This document shows, in pieces, positions 12,501 to 23,749 of a stretch of 64,000 nt of DNA. The notes beneath the pieces were generated by a model. It saw only the letters and a list, made by a program, of their open reading frames with translations, did no database searches and was not told the DNA's origin. Each line of letters starts with the position of its first letter. Position 1 is the first letter of the stretch. The position numbers and the translations under genes were made by a program. The stretch is from Gautieria morchelliformis (Eukaryota > Basidiomycota > Agaricomycetes > Gomphales > Gomphaceae), in assembly GCA_015179125.1 (NCBI GenBank), contig WHVA01000002.1, forward strand, positions 186,001-250,000, in the 5' to 3' direction.

Positions 12501-12590
12501 TAATTGTCCAGCCATGCCGCTGCGTCTTTGTTTTTGTTTCCGCTAAAACACATGTTGGCCAGTGTCAGCAGGGTAGAAAGAATAGCCTCA
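9536..12590 (-). pseudogene. Gag-like gene of the nested element, broken
   Basis: Near 12550-12330 the minus strand reads CFSGNKNKDAAAWLDNYERV, then WWNMYDGDRTNWNAIKTTF, which has the W...F..W pattern of retrotransposon gag domains. A stop follows at about 12332, and the frame shifts into a very basic Lys/Arg/Glu region. Beyond the 11054-12119 insertion, long Thr/Arg/Pro-rich minus-strand frames (10534-9536 and others) probably represent the rest of gag, now frameshifted. The high-scoring plus-strand frames over 10.0-11.0 kb are mirror images of this low-complexity DNA. Confidence 0.5.
11049..12124 (+). mobile_element. 1.07-kb solo-LTR-like repeat (family S), copy 1
   Basis: A non-coding element at 11054-12119 starting TTTTGGATTG and ending CATAACA, flanked by the exact 5-base duplication CTGTG (11049-11053, 12120-12124). 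Read on the minus strand it begins TGTTATGACAG, as many LTRs do, but its other end is AAAA and not CA. Two more copies at 28.46-30.58 kb share the full length and the boundaries. It interrupts the gag-like gene of the nested element. Confidence 0.75.
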
Positions 12591-12783
12591 GTGTCGCCAC
12601 ATGGGGAAGCAGGGCTGGGAAGAGTCTAGGACTCGCAGCTGGAAGCAGAAGCAGAAGATATGATGCTGATCTAATCTACGTGACAGTGACTCCAGCTACA
12701 GGTGCCCAGCTCTCTGGCTCTCTCTGCTATACCTGGGCCTGCTCCCTTCTCTGGCCTCCTCCAAGCCAGCCTCTCGTTCTCCA

Positions 12784-13925
12784 ACGTTAGTCATGCTGGT
12801 GTCGACCCAGAGAGAAGAATGACACCTCGAAGGGACAGCCAGTCCACCCTCCGATCCCTACATACCCCAGCAGCCACGTACTGATGGACAAGGAGGAGGA
12901 GGAGATGGATGCGATAGAGAGGTGATGGGACAACTACAACCAGCGTGAGGCCACAATTATGGTCCAGATATCCACCATGGTCCCAGACAGTGTCCTCATT
13001 GAAGTCTGTAACCTAAGCACCACGAAGGAAGGTTGTGTGTGTCAAGCACGAGTCAAAAGCACTTACCGTTAAGGTGGACATGCGGCATCGCATGTACGAG
13101 TTGAAGTGCGAAGATGAGTCGAACGTCCGCATGCACCTGGAGTCTATCATGAAGATGCAGGAGCAACTCGCAGGAATGAATGCTGGACTCACCGACGATA
13201 ATCTGGTCACCATCATCCTCGGCTCGCTCCCTAAGTTGTACTGCCCACTCATTAACGCGGTAATGATGTCTGCGGTGCATGCGAAGGCAACGCTGGAGCC
13301 AGACCAGGTGGTTAGCATGCTGATCCATGAGTTTGAGAAACTTACCATCAAGGAGCGCCAGCTGAAGGTGAGCAAGAACACTCTCATCGCATCAAAAGCA
13401 CACGGGAAGCCCCGGACACGCGGCAACACCTCCAGCACCATGAAGACCAACGTGGAATGCCGGAGGTGTAGCAAAAATGTGTCTCAATAGATTCTTCGAC
13501 TCGAAAGAGCTTTGGAGGGTTGCACGCCATAATGGCCAATTACTTCCATCTGTGGCAAGCTTCTCCACTCCTAGCACCTTTGTAGATTGTTCTCCAGGGC
13601 CCATATTTAATGGCCAGATTCACACAAGGTCTTGGTGGAGAGAAATGTTCTTTCTCTCGATTTTGACCTAAAAAGATGGGGCATATATCTCACAAGACTC
13701 TGAAATATTTGCTCGATCATAACATGGCTCTAGGCATTGACAAGAGCTCTATAAGTGACAACTAAATTCACTGAGAGAGTGAATCAATTTCTAGTCTTCT
13801 TTTGAGCACCAAGTCCGTACCTACTGCCTATAATTCCTGTCCTCTACAGGGTTATGGGCCCCGGGCCACATGAAGGCGGATTGCCGTTCTAAAGCTAAGA
13901 AGAGGGACAAAAAGGACGAAGATAA
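12784..13925 (+). pseudogene. Copia A gag (UBN2-type) with zinc knuckle, interrupted
   Basis: From about 12900 the plus strand gives a Copia gag: WDNYNQREATIMVQISTMV, then a frameshift near 13030, then a long frame to about 13480 (MRHRMYELKCEDESNVRMHL ... LPKLYCPLINAVM ... MLIHEFEKLTIKERQL). The nucleocapsid knuckle is split: its first half (NVECRRC) is at about 13450 and its second half (GPGHMKADC) at 13860-13890. A 370-base insertion lies between. Gag would form the virus-like particle. Confidence 0.8.
13480..13852 (-). mobile_element. Fragment of another Copia element (LTR part and gag start)
   Basis: The minus strand begins TGTAGAGGACAGG at 13852, matching the start of the solo LTR at 53232 for about 200 bases. 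It then reaches a gag start (GVEKLATDGSNWPLWRATL ... FESKNLLRHI) ending near 13480. It splits the zinc knuckle of element A. PBS-like strings sit on both sides: ATATGGGCCC on the minus strand near 13605 and GGTTATGGGCCCC on the plus strand at 13853. No clear target duplication was found, so its mode of arrival is open. Confidence 0.55.
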
Positions 13926-16900
13926 GAAAGGAGGCGGGTCAGTGAATGTGGTAACAGAGAGCGAGGAATTTGCGTTCACCACGACATTCACTGGGACTAC
14001 GCTTGCGCTGGGAACGAGTACACTGATGGGATGGGAAGTCGACGTCTATGACTCAGGCGCATCAGGTCACATGTCGCCAAGCAGGCACCACTTTCTCACC
14101 TTCAAAGAGATTGCGCCGCACACAATCAATGCTGCGGACAAGACCGTTTTTCAAGCTACAGGTATTGGGAACATGAAAATCAGTATACCCAATGGCAAAA
14201 CAACCACGCACGTTACCCTGAAGGACATGCTATACTGCCCCGACCTCGCCTTCACCTTAATTTCCCTAACATGCTGCGATGCGGCCGGTTTCTCGGTCCT
14301 GCTGAAGGACCAGAGATGTTTGATTTGAGATGTGTGAGGAGCGCTGCTTGGGCAGGTTCCGCTCTAGAACAGACTCTACAAGGTAGAGCACAGGTCAACA
14401 GCGGCGATGGCAAATGTGGTGCGGAAGCCACTTACGCTGGACGATCTGCACCGCCGGATGGGGCACATTTCCCACAAGCTGCCCCGAAGCTAGTCCAGGA
14501 TGGCGTTATAACCGGACTCGATGTCGATATGTCAAGCCAGCCTGGCTTTTGCTCTGCATGTGCGCAGGCAAAACCAACACGCAAGTGTCCTGCAGAAGCG
14601 GGAGGGGCCGCATGCCACATCCTTTGGTGAAAAAGTCCATTCAGATGTATGGGGGCCTGCGAACCCCCAAAGCTACGACGGTAAAGAATATTTCGTAAGT
14701 TTCACCGATGATTACAGCCAGTGGACATACCTGGAGACCATAGTGAAGAAAAGCGACACCTTTGGTTGCTACTGGCAATACGAAGCCTGGGTGGAGACCC
14801 AGCATAATGCTAAGGTCAAGTGATTGCAAACTGACTGAGGGGGTAAGTACCTCTCCGATGAGTTCACGGCTCACCTAAAGTCAAAGGGAACTGTGAGAAG
14901 CCTTACTGTGCATGACACACCGGAAGAAAACAGCATGTCTGAGCGTCTGAACCAGACACTGCTCGAGCAGGCAGGGGCGATGGACATCACTGCAGCACTA
15001 CCGAAGTTCCTGTGGACAGAGCCCATCCAACACGTGGTCTGGCTGAAAAACAGGACCTCTACGCGTGCGCTTGATGGTAAAACACCGTATGAGGTCGTGC
15101 ACAGCACAAGACCTGATCTCAGCGACCTCCCGGAGTGGGGAACCAGGGTGTTCATCCTCAAAGAGGGCCGTGGAAAGCTTGAGTTTAAGGCAGAGGAGGG
15201 AAGGTGGGTGGGCTATAGCAACGAAAGTAAGGGGCACAGGGTCTACTGGCCCGGAAAACACCACGTCACGGTGGACCACAACGTGATGTTCGACGGGCTG
15301 ATCATTATCACCACTGATGCACAGACTGAGGGGGAGTCCACCACCCGTGACAGTCAGGGCACCAGTGGCGACTACCCTAGCGCACCCCCAGCGGCACCAC
15401 CAGCACCAAACCCTGCCAGGATCAACCCACTGGAAGGACTTGAAGCCCCGGACCCTCCAGCAGAGCAGCTGCAGGGTAGGGGCCACTGTGTGTGGAAACC
15501 ATCCGCGTACGTCCGTGGGATTGCCAAGGGGACCGGCAGCAGCACAGGACGTGTCAATGCACCAGTATACCCTCGAGGATTACCCCTGCCCACCGAGAAA
15601 TCGGCCATGGCGGCACTAGAGGAGCTAGGGGAGGAGCTAGGGGAGGACATTGCGACTGAGGGGGGATGCACCGACTTGTCGAGTCACCGATGGCAGCAGC
15701 CACGCATGAAGTAGGGGCCGATCCCACGAACCTGAAGGAGGCGTGCTCGCGTGAAGGCTGGCCCCAGTGGGACGTGTCTATAAGACGCGAACTGGACCAG
15801 CACGCGAACTTGGGGACGTGGGGCCTGGTAGAGCCTCTGGAAGGGGCAAACATTGTTGGCAGTAGGTTGGTCTTTCACTACAAGTTTGACGCTGAAGGCA
15901 AAGTCATAGCGCACAAGACACGGCTCATCGTGCAAGGGTTTTCCCAGACTGAGGGAATAGAGTACAACAAGACTTTCTCGCCCACAGCTAAGCTTTCCGC
16001 CATCCACGTCATCGCCACCATAGCAGTCAGAAATGACTGGGAGCTTGAACAAACTGACATTGATGGTGCATACCTCAATGCTCCAATCACCGAAACAGTA
16101 TACATGTGCCAGGCCAAGGGATACGGAGTTCTGGGCAAGGAACACTACATATGCCACCTCAACTGTGCCATATACGGCCTGAAACAGTCCGGGAGGGAAT
16201 GGTACAACATGCTCTCAGGTTTAATGTGCTGCTTCGGGTTCACTCGCTGTGAGGTGGAGCACGCGGTATTCCACAGGTACACTAGCCAGGACACCATCAT
16301 CGTCGCAGTTGACGTCGATGATCTCACCATGGCCGGCAATACGAGGAAGGTTATACGCACGTTCAAAGACCAACTACGGTCCGTCCTCAAGATCAAGGAC
16401 CTAGGAGACCTGCACTGGCTCCTAGGTATTGAGGTAAAACAGGATTGCTCACTGCACATGATCTCGTTCTCACAGCGTGTATATACAGAAGATTCTAGGA
16501 TGGTTTAACCTAAAGGACTCGAATCCCCTCAGCACGCCGCTCGATCCTCACCACAGGCTCTCCCTATCCCAATCCCCTTCCACCCCTCGTCATTTCGAGG
16601 ACATGCATGGTGTACCGTACAGGGAGGCGATAGGCTCCCTCATGTACCCCGCATTGGGTATGCACCCGGACATTTCTTTTGCAGTCTTCTTTCTAGCCCA
16701 ATTCATGCAGAATCCCGGCAGACCCCACTGGGAAGCCGTGAAGAGAGTATTTCGTTACTTGAAAGGGATGATGAATGTGTGCCTCGTCATCGGTGGGTCG
16801 CCAAAAGGTCTGGAAGAGTTCTCAGACATGGATTGGGCATCCAGGATCATAGACACTTGATCTCCGGATATGTCTTCACAATAGGAGGCGGTGCAGTCTC

Positions 16901-17264
16901 CTGGAGTTCGAAGAAGCAGGCGATCGTCGTGCTGTCGACCACTGAAGCTGAATACATCGCTGCAATGCATGCAGCGAAGGAGGCTTTCATGTTCCTGGCC
17001 AACATGGTGCGACCACTGACCAAGCCAATCACTATCCACCTCAACAACATATCCGCCATTTCCATTACAAAGAATGACGAATATCATCCGTGCACGAAGC
17101 ACATAGATATCTGATACCACTTCATACGCCATGCTGTCCGGGACGGACTCATTCACGTCGACTACGTCCCAACAGCAGATATGGCTGCCGACATATTCAC
17201 CAAAGCCCTCCCACGCCACAAGGTTCTACATCTGAATGGCCTCATTGGGCTGCGTTCGGCTTAA
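13926..17264 (+). pseudogene. Copia A pol: protease, integrase, RT, RNase H (degenerate)
   Basis: Protease: VDVYDSGASGHMS at about 14040, with the active-site D-S-G. GAG-pre-integrase: HRRMGHISHKLP region with CSACAQAKPTRK, about 14430-14590, frameshifted. Integrase: HSDVWGPANPQSYDGKEYFV, FTDDYSQWTYL, then NSMSERLNQTLLEQ. RT (RVT_2): RLVFHYKFDAEGK, LIVQGFSQTEGI, EQTDIDGAYLNAPI, AIYGLKQSGREWYN, and VDVDDLTMAG replacing the usual YVDD. RNase H: VLSTTEAEYIAAMHAAKE, VDYVPTADMAADIFTKALP. Lesions seen: frameshift near 14330, stops near 14820-14835, frameshift near 15660, frameshift near 16505, frameshift or deletion near 16858, stop at 17112-17114. It ends at TAA 17262-17264, next to the polypurine tract AAGGGAGGG. 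Confidence 0.88.
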
Positions 17265-17271
17265 GGGAGGG

Positions 17272-17589
17272 TGTTGGAGTTAGGGCACGATGGGTAAGCG
17301 TAGAATGCAGCAGGGCCGCGCACAGCATGACCGGACAATCAGAGTAGGGAGAATGTCAATAGCTTCGGCCTTGAATGACCGAAGCTAGTATATAGATCAG
17401 ACTCATAGTTAGATGTACCTCAGTGAAGCACCCACTCACTGAGGTACATACCGTATTATGCCTAGAGCTACAGGACACTTATCCCTGCATGTATAGCACT
17501 CTTACATTAGGTAGATATACACATAGGCTTAGTGAAGCACCTGTTCACTGAGCACTCTTACATTAGACTACTGTGGGTATCTATCAGCA
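17272..17589 (+). repeat. 3' LTR of Copia element A
   Basis: 318 bases, about 62 longer than the 5' LTR. The extra length is an internal imperfect duplication bounded by agcactcttacatta, containing a second gtgaagcacctgttcactgag palindrome. Preceded by the polypurine tract at 17263-17271. Confidence 0.92.
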
Positions 17590-17594
17590 ACAGC

Positions 17595-18390
17595 TGCCGG
17601 CAAAACACGCACTTCCCTGAATTGCAGCTAAGACTATTTGCGTGAAACCAGGCTGTTCTGGTGAATATGACTAGCTAGGTGAAGATATTGCACGTGTGGT
17701 ATCACTAGGGAGGTTGGCCCTGTTGTCACTTTATGACGTACTCAACCGAAAACAGCCCATAGACGGAATATATTAATGGAGGCAGGCGAGGGGATCGTTA
17801 CAAGGCAGGCCAGACAGACATTGCATGCAAAATTTTTTTCAAGTGTCGACATTCTGTGCTCATGAAGGTTCAGCTGTGGGTTATCTTGTCTGGATGTCTC
17901 CTCTCCACGGGAGCTATAGGTCAAAGGTGGTTACGAGTATAGTAAGACAAGGCAGTAGTTTGATAGTGAGCAGCTGCCTTAAATACACTCATTCTAATTA
18001 TACTCTCAGTCCATTGTTCTGCAAGAGCCACTCTTCCACCTGTCCACCATTCCTTGTGCTTACAGCCACTGTCCACCATCCACCGTCCATTGTCAACCGT
18101 TCCTTGTTTCAGTACCTTGATGTGTCAGCGTGCTGAAGTGCTGGACGTGCCAAGTTAATTCCAAACAGGAGTGAGCCCCACTGTGCTTGACACTCTTATA
18201 GTTCTTCATCCAGTTCGGGTGCCTACCCACGTTCTCCTAGGCCTCTTCAGAACTCCCCTAATGACGCTTAATAAGCACCAGATCCTGCACAACAGGACAT
18301 ATGCCTGCCCCGGGACTTGTGTAGCCAGCAGAGGGCGTATATGTCCATGGGATGGGTTGCCCGAGAGGATGGGGTGGGAGGCGGGAGAAG
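17595..18390 (+). other. Unique DNA, possible orphan signal-peptide exon
   Basis: No complete gene is visible. At 17862 an ATG opens MKVQLWVILSGCLLSTGAIG, a convincing secretion signal by composition. It is followed at about 17919 by a possible splice donor (gtcaaa) and no readable second exon before the solo LTR at 18396. It may be the first exon of a gene cut by that LTR, or chance. A cluster of gtccaccat-like short repeats lies at 18030-18100. Confidence 0.25.
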
Positions 18391-19645
18391 GAGGTTGTCA
18401 TGACGCGTTTATTTCCCATACTCAGAAGCTCAGTTTTCCTATTTTCTCACCCCACCTTCGTGTTCGTTCCGATCACCATTGTCATGTTCAGCAACCAATT
18501 CTCGCTGTTCGCGCCAACTACCATAGCCATGCCGTCAAACGCACGATCGACGTCTTGGGACTGACTCGGCAGTCATCACTGGGCCTACCACCTCCTCTGC
18601 TCGACCCTCTTCCGATGGTGTTCTGATAGTTGGGTTGTCATGACCTGTGTATTTCCTGCACCTTGGTATCCCCATTTTCCCTTTCGCTACTCCTCCTCAG
18701 TGTTCTCTCGGCTTCACCCTCCCCCTCGACCTCTCCTCCCCTATGTCACTTCTGTTCGCCCTTCCTTGCATTTCGCCGAACGGCTATTCGCTGCTCGCAT
18801 CATTCGCCAGCAGGCACACCATCAAATACGATCGATACCATTCACCCGGCATGATGGTTCATCATTAACCCCATCGTCTTCTTAAATCCAACCCCATTGG
18901 GCGTTCGTATGGTCAAAGTATGTTCGCAGGACATCCCTTCCATAGGTCGTGCGGAATCAACCCAGTAGACCAAGAGTCCGTGCAGGGTAGCATGTATGTG
19001 GGTCCCAAGACATGGTTTTGTCCATAAGTGCCTTCGCCACCTTTACTCTCCGTCGTTTCATGTTCTCCCTCTTCTCACATCCTATTGTATGTTTATTTCA
19101 TCTATGTTGTATCATGACTGCGCACCCCTATCCAACCCTGACTTGTGACGGCCTCTTTCCTATTCGCTGATACCTTACGAGCATTCGATATAAGTAGTTT
19201 ACATTCGCATGTATATTCCCCAGTTCAATTATCATATGTCGTTCATCTTGTGCAGCTTTGACCTCGCCGTGGTCATCGTCTTAAGCCTTCTCTTGGAGAT
19301 TTCCATCTTCGACTAGTAGAGGACTTAGGCATCACTGGTGAGTTCTCATACTTCATCTTCGTTACCTTAGCCTTCGAACCATTTTCTGTGCTGTTGGCGA
19401 AGGGATTGTCGAGACTTAGACAGCCCTTCCGTGAGACCTTGCACGTTACATCGTCAAGAGTCATGGGCCATTTCGCTACGACTGTAGATAGGGTGAGCCT
19501 CGTTTAGGCAAACCCTCTTACCTTGTGAACATTCATTGGTTCACCTATTCGCCGAACGGCATACTTATTCGCACAAGTTATTCGGGCATTCGCTGTGTTC
19601 ACTAATACACGATATTAACGCCTGAAAACCAATCTTGACAGAGGT
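18391..19645 (-). mobile_element. Solo LTR, family B, copy 1
   Basis: 18396-19640 is bounded by TGTCATGAC and CTTGACA (inverted TGTCA/TGACA ends) and flanked by the exact duplication GAGGT at 18391-18395 and 19641-19645. It is the reverse-oriented counterpart of 54447-55657. For example the stretch around gccgaacggcatacttattcgc matches in reverse complement. There is no internal coding region, so it is probably an LTR left by recombination. Confidence 0.85.
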
Positions 19646-21416
19646 ATTCCTAGTGTGGGACCTGTCCCAGTCCATGTGCACTCTGTTCTGTTGCTGGCTG
19701 CCAGACTATGGCGATGTGGGAGCACTCAGCTTGGCCAAAAGGAGAACAGAAACTAACACTTCCCTATGCATGTACCTACAAACACGGCAATTCAAGGTCC
19801 CTGTCGAGGTGCCAATCCTTGTGCAGCACTCAGTCCTCAATGACCCATCCCTTCTCAAACCCTTTTCCCCCACACATGGTGTTACCCCCCCTCATGCTGT
19901 TTCGTTGTGTGGCATAAGGTATTAGTTCGTAGATGCACACATGCCTACATGGTGGCCCAGCATGAATCAGTGCTAGTGTTGAATGAGATGCGGAGGAAGA
20001 GAAGAATAGTGAGAGATCTGATCTCCATGGTGGAGCTCCAACATTATGGTGCTGGCGGGAGAGTGGGGGAGAAAGGCCATGTCAGGCATTACATAGTTTC
20101 TAAGACACATCACATGAGTTGAGCAATGGCATGTGTGTTTTGATAAGCAAGGAGTAGGTGCATGAAAGGTACAGTATCTGCCAGTGGTCATGAGGGGTGA
20201 TTTTTCATGTATTTGGTGTATGGGATGGCCCCGCGATGAGGTGTACGTGTATTTCTGTCCCTCGAAAGATGAATGTTTATGCGTGGCAAAGAATGCTACT
20301 GTAGCTTATAGCTCTCATAGCTATAGACGTTGGGGATGTGGTGCACTGGCGTATATAGTTCATTCAGTGAGGCATGGAGCCTAAGTTGCTATTGATATTG
20401 GTGTATTGGACTTGGAACATGGAAGCCAGTAGCAATGTGAAGCAGTATCAGTCACCTTTATGCTGTGGAATTTGTGGCACAGCCTGCAGACAAGATGGGA
20501 CAGAGGCAAAACTTGCATTTTATTAAGTAAATAATACTACGTCATCGAGTAATGTGACTTCATCACCCATACACGCCTATTGGCTATTTTTACATTAGGG
20601 TTACCTGTCTGTCAGACTGGTCCACCAGACCTGTCAGCTGACTATCTCCCAACGGCCAGGTTGCTCTCGCAGACAAGATGGGACAGAGGCAAAACTTGCA
20701 TTTTATTAAGTAAATAATACTAGGTCATCAAGTAATGTGACTTCATCACCCATACACACCTATGGGCTATTTTTACATTAGGGTTACCTGTCCGGTGGAC
20801 CAGTCCAATGGACCTGTCAGCTGACTATCTCCCAATGGCTGGGTGGCTCTCGTACTTGTAGGTTCCATGGCTTGCTTACTTTGATAATTCTGACGAACAA
20901 TGTTCGTATAAGGATGATCAGCCCAGCAGCACCTGACAATTACTTTAGTAAGATCCTAAGTGAAATATATACGATAAGCTAGGTGGATGCCTGTGCTTAT
21001 ATCAATTATGTAAACCATGTCAAGTAAAACACACCAGGAGAAGTGGATATCACAATTTCAAGGAGTTCTAAATAATACATCCTTATATACAATGTTACTT
21101 GTTCCCCAACCCCTCTCAAGCAAGACCTTTACTCTGTTCCAACTTAATTGTCTGGCAGGGGGGAACCCCCATTTGGCTCCACCTCCAGGCAGTTCCCAAA
21201 CATGTCCCAAGTTTCCGCAAGACCTTTCATGTCTCTGTTTCAGGCCACCTTGCACACCGCTTCATATCATCCTTCTGGGTCCTTGAAGCTTGAAGTCTGG
21301 AGCTCCATCCTCAAGCAGTGCAACTTGGTGATCCTGGGTAGTGGTCCCCTCGGATGTGGGCCTGGTCATTCAGAAAAAGGTTCCCAATGATTGTGAAGTA
21401 GATGCTGTCAGGGGAA
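19646..21416. other. Repeat-derived DNA without a recognised gene
   Basis: Only short unrelated reading frames are present. The stretch at about 21140-21340 resembles, weakly, the 52150-52330 part of the chromovirus gag region (cttcatatcatccttctggg, ctccatcctcaagcag). This suggests an old gag remnant. The rest is unassigned. Confidence 0.4.
20486..20852 (+). repeat. Two-copy tandem duplication, period about 183 bases
   Basis: The stretch beginning gcagacaagatgggacagag at 20486 is repeated from 20669 with a few substitutions. Both copies end near ggctctcg. Confidence 0.85.
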
Positions 21417-22625
21417 CAGTATAAGGGCAACCTAGACAGATGGTCTACACTCAAGTGGCAAACTGGTGAAGGGGTATCCAGAGTTAGCAAACTTTGTACA
21501 TCATACTGACATACCTGGCAAAGGGGGATCAAAAGAGAAAACTCTAAGGAACCCCTTGACCCACTATCTATGACTATATATGTGCTATGGGCATGCCACC
21601 CTGTTCGCCCTAACCCTGAATGACATAAGTGATTGAACAATAAATAATAGGGGGTAGATGGATAAGCAGGGAACACCATTGGAGATGGTTGGATCAAGAA
21701 GGGATATGAATAACCCACTTGCATGGCACTGAACATATGGGGAGTGAAGATGGATGCAGCGAATGCAATGGCAAATGAGGGGAGAGGGACATGAAGGGAG
21801 GTGAAGGCTCGGAATATGTGTGAAGCCTAGAGGCAGTGGTGATGACTGGTTTGTATGAACACCAGTGTGAGTGGGGTGCTGGTAGAAGGGAATGAAGGTG
21901 GACTTGGGCAGATGTGAAGACAAGGGAGGGGGACTGGGCACGAAGGGATATGCATGAATGGATATGAGCAGATAGGCAGGACTGCAAACACAAATGAGGA
22001 GGAGCGAATGGGCGTGACCCAGCAGCAAGGGTGACCGAAGAGGAATATCCTCAGAATTTCCAGTGTATTTTCAAAGTCAGGAAATTCTGCCATGTCTCCA
22101 GTGTCCTTGACCTCATCCTTGGAGAGCAACACATACTTGTCACCCTTCTGCTTCCATTTCCTGCCAAGGAGGAACACTGAACTTTCTGTTGGTTACAGGT
22201 CTGGCATGCTGTCCTGGGCGTGAGCCCACACCACTCGCCCTGTTGACTACAGTTGTCACAGGGAACCGGCTATCGATCCAAGCCAGTAATGCTGAAATGA
22301 TAAACCCGGCAACCTACCATGAGCATTTCCAAGTCTGGCTTATTGGAATTATCAGCCTCCCAGACTTCCCACATGATTCCCTTGGACTGCAGGTTGCTTT
22401 TCCCTGACTTCGGCTTAATACCAATGGCCCTTTCCTTGGCTAGCTCGCCATTCAGGGCCTGAGCCTTCACTGCCACATCAAGTTCCAACCCGTCATTCCC
22501 TGTTGCCAGCCTCAGTCTCTGAAGCTCAGCATTATGATCATCCTCAGCCTTTGATCAGCCTTGGCTTGCCACTTCTTGTTGGTCTCAGCCTTTGCCTTAT
22601 GCTCCTCCTTGGCCTTCTTGTCCGC

Positions 22626-23252
22626 CTCAGCCTTAGTGTTCTGCAAAGCTTGGCTTGGGTGGGGGCTAAGCCAGAGCTGAGCCACCAAAAACCCAGCTGA
22701 GCCAGGCCAAAGCTGTCCTAAGGCTGGGAGCTAGGGCTTAGCCTGGGTTTTGGAGAGCCCGAGCTGAGCCCTGAAGCTATGGCTCAAGTGCTTACTCGAG
22801 CGCTCACCTGTTATGTGCGAATCGGGTGACAAAGCTGCACTCCAAATGTCACTGAAGATGAAGATGATCTAAATCAAGCACATCATCTCTGCATGGCTGG
22901 AATTAATTAAGGAAGGTCTGGGGGTCCCTCAGGTGGTCCAGACACCTGTCAATCTCATTGAGCTCTCCAGTTCTTGGGAGCTCATGGAGTGGGAGAGTGA
23001 CTTCAAAGGGATATCTGAGTATGTATAATACAATTAGCTACTTAAAAGTACATAGAATTTTTAGTTCAGCCTTGCATCCCCTCAAACAATGTGCCTACTC
23101 ATGAGCTGTGGCCCAAGCCAAGCCAAGCCTTAGCCGAGCCTGAGCCAGCTCTCAAAGCTTGGCCCTGAATTTTGTGAGCCTGATCCAGCGTGATCCAAGC
23201 CAAAGCCCTGGCTTTTGGGCTGAGCCAGGCTTTGCAGAACACTACTCAGCCT
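22626..23252 (+). mobile_element. hAT-type MITE 1
   Basis: 22634-23244 (611 bases) has perfect terminal inverted repeats TAGTGTTCTGCAAAGC / GCTTTGCAGAACACTA. It is flanked by the exact 8-base duplication CTCAGCCT (22626-22633, 23245-23252). Eight-base duplications and TAGxGTT-like ends are typical of hAT transposons. No transposase is present. The interior is rich in agctgagccaagcc-type motifs. Confidence 0.9.
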
Positions 23253-23749
23253 AGGGATGCACACCGTCCGTATTATCAAGACCTCTCCCCTCTGACGGTA
23301 CGGTACGGCACCGTACCGGCCGTATTACAGTTGACGGCAATATTATACGGTGGGGCTATTGGAAGATTGGTTAGTGACCGATCCGCGTAGACTATGACGT
23401 TTCATTATATTAGTATGCTCGCCTATGCGGCCTACACAGGTAGCTGCGCTTTATGTCAGCCTATGCAGACTAATTAGGCATGCCTGATGTGTACGTGCCA
23501 GCAGTAGCGCGCGTCAGGCGCTGTGTTTTTGGCTCGGCTAACACGTTTTCGGCGTTTACCGATGCATGCCGTATACATACTGTACATACCGTACACAGCC
23601 GTATTTGTATGGTATATACGGTGTCAAACCGTACCGTATACCGTACTGTCGGCACAGCACACCGAGCCTTGACGGTACGGGTGCCGTGGCCGTAATACGG
23701 CACCGTACAGCCGTGGATGTATGGCACGGTGTGCATCCCTAACTCAGCC
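23244..23749 (+). mobile_element. hAT-type MITE 2, inserted into the edge of MITE 1
   Basis: 23252-23741 (490 bases) starts TAGGGATGCACACCGT and ends ACGGTGTGCATCCCTA. It is flanked by the 8-base duplication ACTCAGCC (23244-23251, 23742-23749). The duplicated target includes the last base of MITE 1, so it arrived after MITE 1. The interior is full of cgtaccgta/tacggt palindromic strings. Confidence 0.9.

Larger units (their letters stand above)
9260..12783 (-). mobile_element. Gag-only, non-autonomous LTR element nested in Copia A
   Basis: Two direct repeats of about 183 bases (9260-9443 and 12602-12783) are TG..CA bounded. They are flanked by ACGT(T) on both outer sides (9256-9260 and 12784-12788), a 4-5 base target duplication. 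Read on the minus strand the order is 5' LTR (12783-12602), a possible primer site (GTGGCGACACTGAGG), a gag-like frame, a polypurine tract with a run of eight G (about 9444-9460) and the 3' LTR. No protease, integrase or reverse transcriptase is visible, so it must have depended on another element. Confidence 0.72.
8891..17594 (+). mobile_element. Ty1/Copia retrotransposon (element A) with target-site duplications
   Basis: Two similar LTRs (8896-9151 and 17272-17589) both begin TGTTGGAG and end CTATCARCA. They are flanked by the exact 5-base duplication ACAGC at 8891-8895 and 17590-17594. The internal domain order is gag, protease, integrase, reverse transcriptase, RNase H, which is the Copia order. 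The element is dead: it has stops and frameshifts in pol, a nested LTR element at 9260-12783 and a foreign Copia fragment in gag at about 13480-13852. Confidence 0.93.

Noticed and set aside
20590..20790. Telomere-like tacattagggttac strings
   Set aside because: Single occurrences inside the two-copy 183-base duplication; no TTAGGG array.
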